Source: Calditrichota bacterium (GTDB taxonomy: Bacteria > Calditrichota > Calditrichia > RBG-13-44-9). Taken from it: 7,102 nt of DNA. Where the stretch lies: the NCBI GenBank assembly GCA_016934605.1, contig JAFGSO010000270.1, positions 1 through 7,102 on the forward strand, read 5' to 3'. The notes beneath the pieces were generated by a model that worked only from the letters and a program-made list of their open reading frames with translations, searched no databases and was not told where the DNA came from. A program made the position numbers and the translations under genes. How positions within the stretch are numbered: the first letter of the stretch is position 1; every line of letters begins with the position of its first letter. Positions 6,466 through 7,102 of this stretch are shown piece by piece.

Positions 6466-6891
6466 CATTGTCAGATTCCCTGCGGCATTTATGGAGATGA
6501 AATGAGATTTAAAATGATTGAAGAGGATATCACCACGGTCGAAAAGTCCATAAAACAGATCCTGGAATTGTCCAAGGCATCTCCGGTGAATTATAATCAG
6601 CTGGTACGCTGGATTACCAACAAGGATGAGCATGCCACCAAAATTCAGGATATTGTGAATGCCTATTTCTTCACTCAGCGTATCAGTCCGGTGGATCCAT
6701 CGGATAAAAAAGCATACCAGGAATATATCCATAAACTGGAGTTGCTTCATCAGTTGCTCTATTATGCCATGAAAACCAAGCAGACCACAGATCTTGCGCA
6801 TGTGGAAAAACTGCGGACACTGCTTCAGGAATTTTATGATGTTTACTTCAGTCCTGAGGACAAGGAGCATTTGAAAGAGCATAATCATTAA
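6391..6891 (+). CDS. sodN: Nickel superoxide dismutase precursor with export signal
   Basis: NiSOD converts two superoxide radicals to oxygen and hydrogen peroxide at a single Ni centre. HCQIPCGIY (residues 26-34) is the family's Ni-hook: after cleavage before H26, the free N-terminal amine, the His imidazole, Cys2 and Cys6 bind Ni, and Tyr9 (Y34) gates the site. The mature part would be about 141 residues, longer than the 117 of the Streptomyces enzyme, and is predicted largely helical, fitting the four-helix bundle that forms a hexamer. EYIHKLELLHQLLYYAMKTKQTTD and the tail EHLKEHNH (His- and Glu-rich) are notable. The first 25 residues (K5, then a hydrophobic run to about 22, ending LYG) look like a Sec signal peptide rather than the short polar leader that SodX removes in Streptomyces. 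Location is therefore probably periplasmic, or membrane-tethered until cleaved. No sodX-like protease gene is visible in the 211 bases downstream. Confidence 0.94.
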   Translation: MRLQKVVLFALVAVFLAAGTVSLYGHCQIPCGIYGDEMRFKMIEEDITTVEKSIKQILELSKASPVNYNQLVRWITNKDEHATKIQDIVNAYFFTQRISPVDPSDKKAYQEYIHKLELLHQLLYYAMKTKQTTDLAHVEKLRTLLQEFYDVYFSPEDKEHLKEHNH

Positions 6892-7102
6892 AAGAACCTG
6901 AAAACATAAGGGGCAGGAAAGTCTCATTGGACGATAGGACCGTTGAATGGAGATTTTTATATTCTGGTGACACCTCTTCTTTGCAGACATTTTGGTGTGG
7001 TGGACAGGAATATACTCCAGGTCTGTGATGCTGCTATCCTATAATTGTGGCCGGTTTTGTCATCGAAGTGAATGTGAATGAAGAAAAAACAGATTATGTA
7101 AT
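6892..7102. other. 3' flank without a convincing gene
   Basis: After the sodN stop there is no ORF with a family resemblance. Short ATG frames at 6947, 7072 and 7078 stop almost at once. TATAAT at 7040-7045 matches the -10 consensus but has no good -35 partner. A frame open from 7029 to the window end, with possible GTG starts at 7047 or 7068, could be the beginning of a next gene, but too little is visible to call it. Confidence 0.5.
6922..6958 (+). terminator. Weak hairpin plus T-run downstream of sodN
   Basis: TCTCATT (6922-6928) can pair with AATGGAGA (6946-6953) with one bulged G, and is directly followed by TTTTT (6954-6958). The stem is short, imperfect and has a long loop, so this is only a candidate for the end of the sodN transcript. 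Confidence 0.28.

Noticed and set aside
6463..6474. Lipoprotein signal at C27 of SodN
   Set aside because: The residues before the Cys (YGH) do not form a lipobox, and C27 is needed as a Ni ligand.
6421..6990. 189-residue antisense ORF over sodN
   Set aside because: It is fully opposite a clear sodN gene for most of its length, has no recognisable domain, and its composition looks like a frame shadow.
6910..7041. Short + strand open frame after sodN (GTG at 6967 or TTG at 6943)
   Set aside because: At most about 43 codons, no good start, no SD at a fitting distance and no family resemblance.

Overview
The window is a 7.1 kb stretch in which every supported gene reads on the + strand. It comes from a diderm (Gram-negative type) bacterium of moderate GC: it encodes an outer-membrane beta-barrel protein, a protein of the TIGR03545 type (a family recalled as restricted to bacteria with outer membranes) and an exported Ni-superoxide dismutase. 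The mix of genes and the tight spacing fit an FCB-related or similar environmental lineage (Bacteroidota, Calditrichota, Marinimicrobia and relatives), but the sequence alone does not fix the phylum.

Layout. 1-906 is the C-terminal 301 residues of an amidase-signature hydrolase cut by the window edge. 907-1162 is a non-coding spacer holding a very GC-rich, palindrome-rich element with a 19-bp unit repeated twice. 1163-3422 is a tightly packed pair: a small FMN nitroreductase and, one base later, a 576-residue exported beta-barrel protein with a TonB-plug-like N-terminus. pgpA (phosphatidylglycerophosphatase A) follows 21 bases later and appears to end in a hairpin that overlaps its own stop codon. 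A 100-base gap with two adjacent perfect dyads precedes a second cluster: a TIGR03546/DUF2062-like membrane protein, a TIGR03545-type AsmA-like protein starting at GTG one base after it, and sodN 17 bases further on. The last 211 bases hold no convincing gene.

How the genes may work together. The middle of the window has an envelope and lipid theme: PgpA makes phosphatidylglycerol at the inner membrane, and the TIGR03546/TIGR03545 pair is an uncharacterised two-gene module whose large partner has the architecture of AsmA-like envelope proteins, several of which are implicated in moving phospholipid to the outer membrane. sodN lies in the same apparent transcription unit and encodes a NiSOD whose Ni-hook lies directly behind a hydrophobic export signal, so a periplasmic superoxide-scavenging role is likely. 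The most interesting points are the poorly described TIGR03545/03546 pair next to pgpA, and the exported NiSOD with no maturation protease gene visible.
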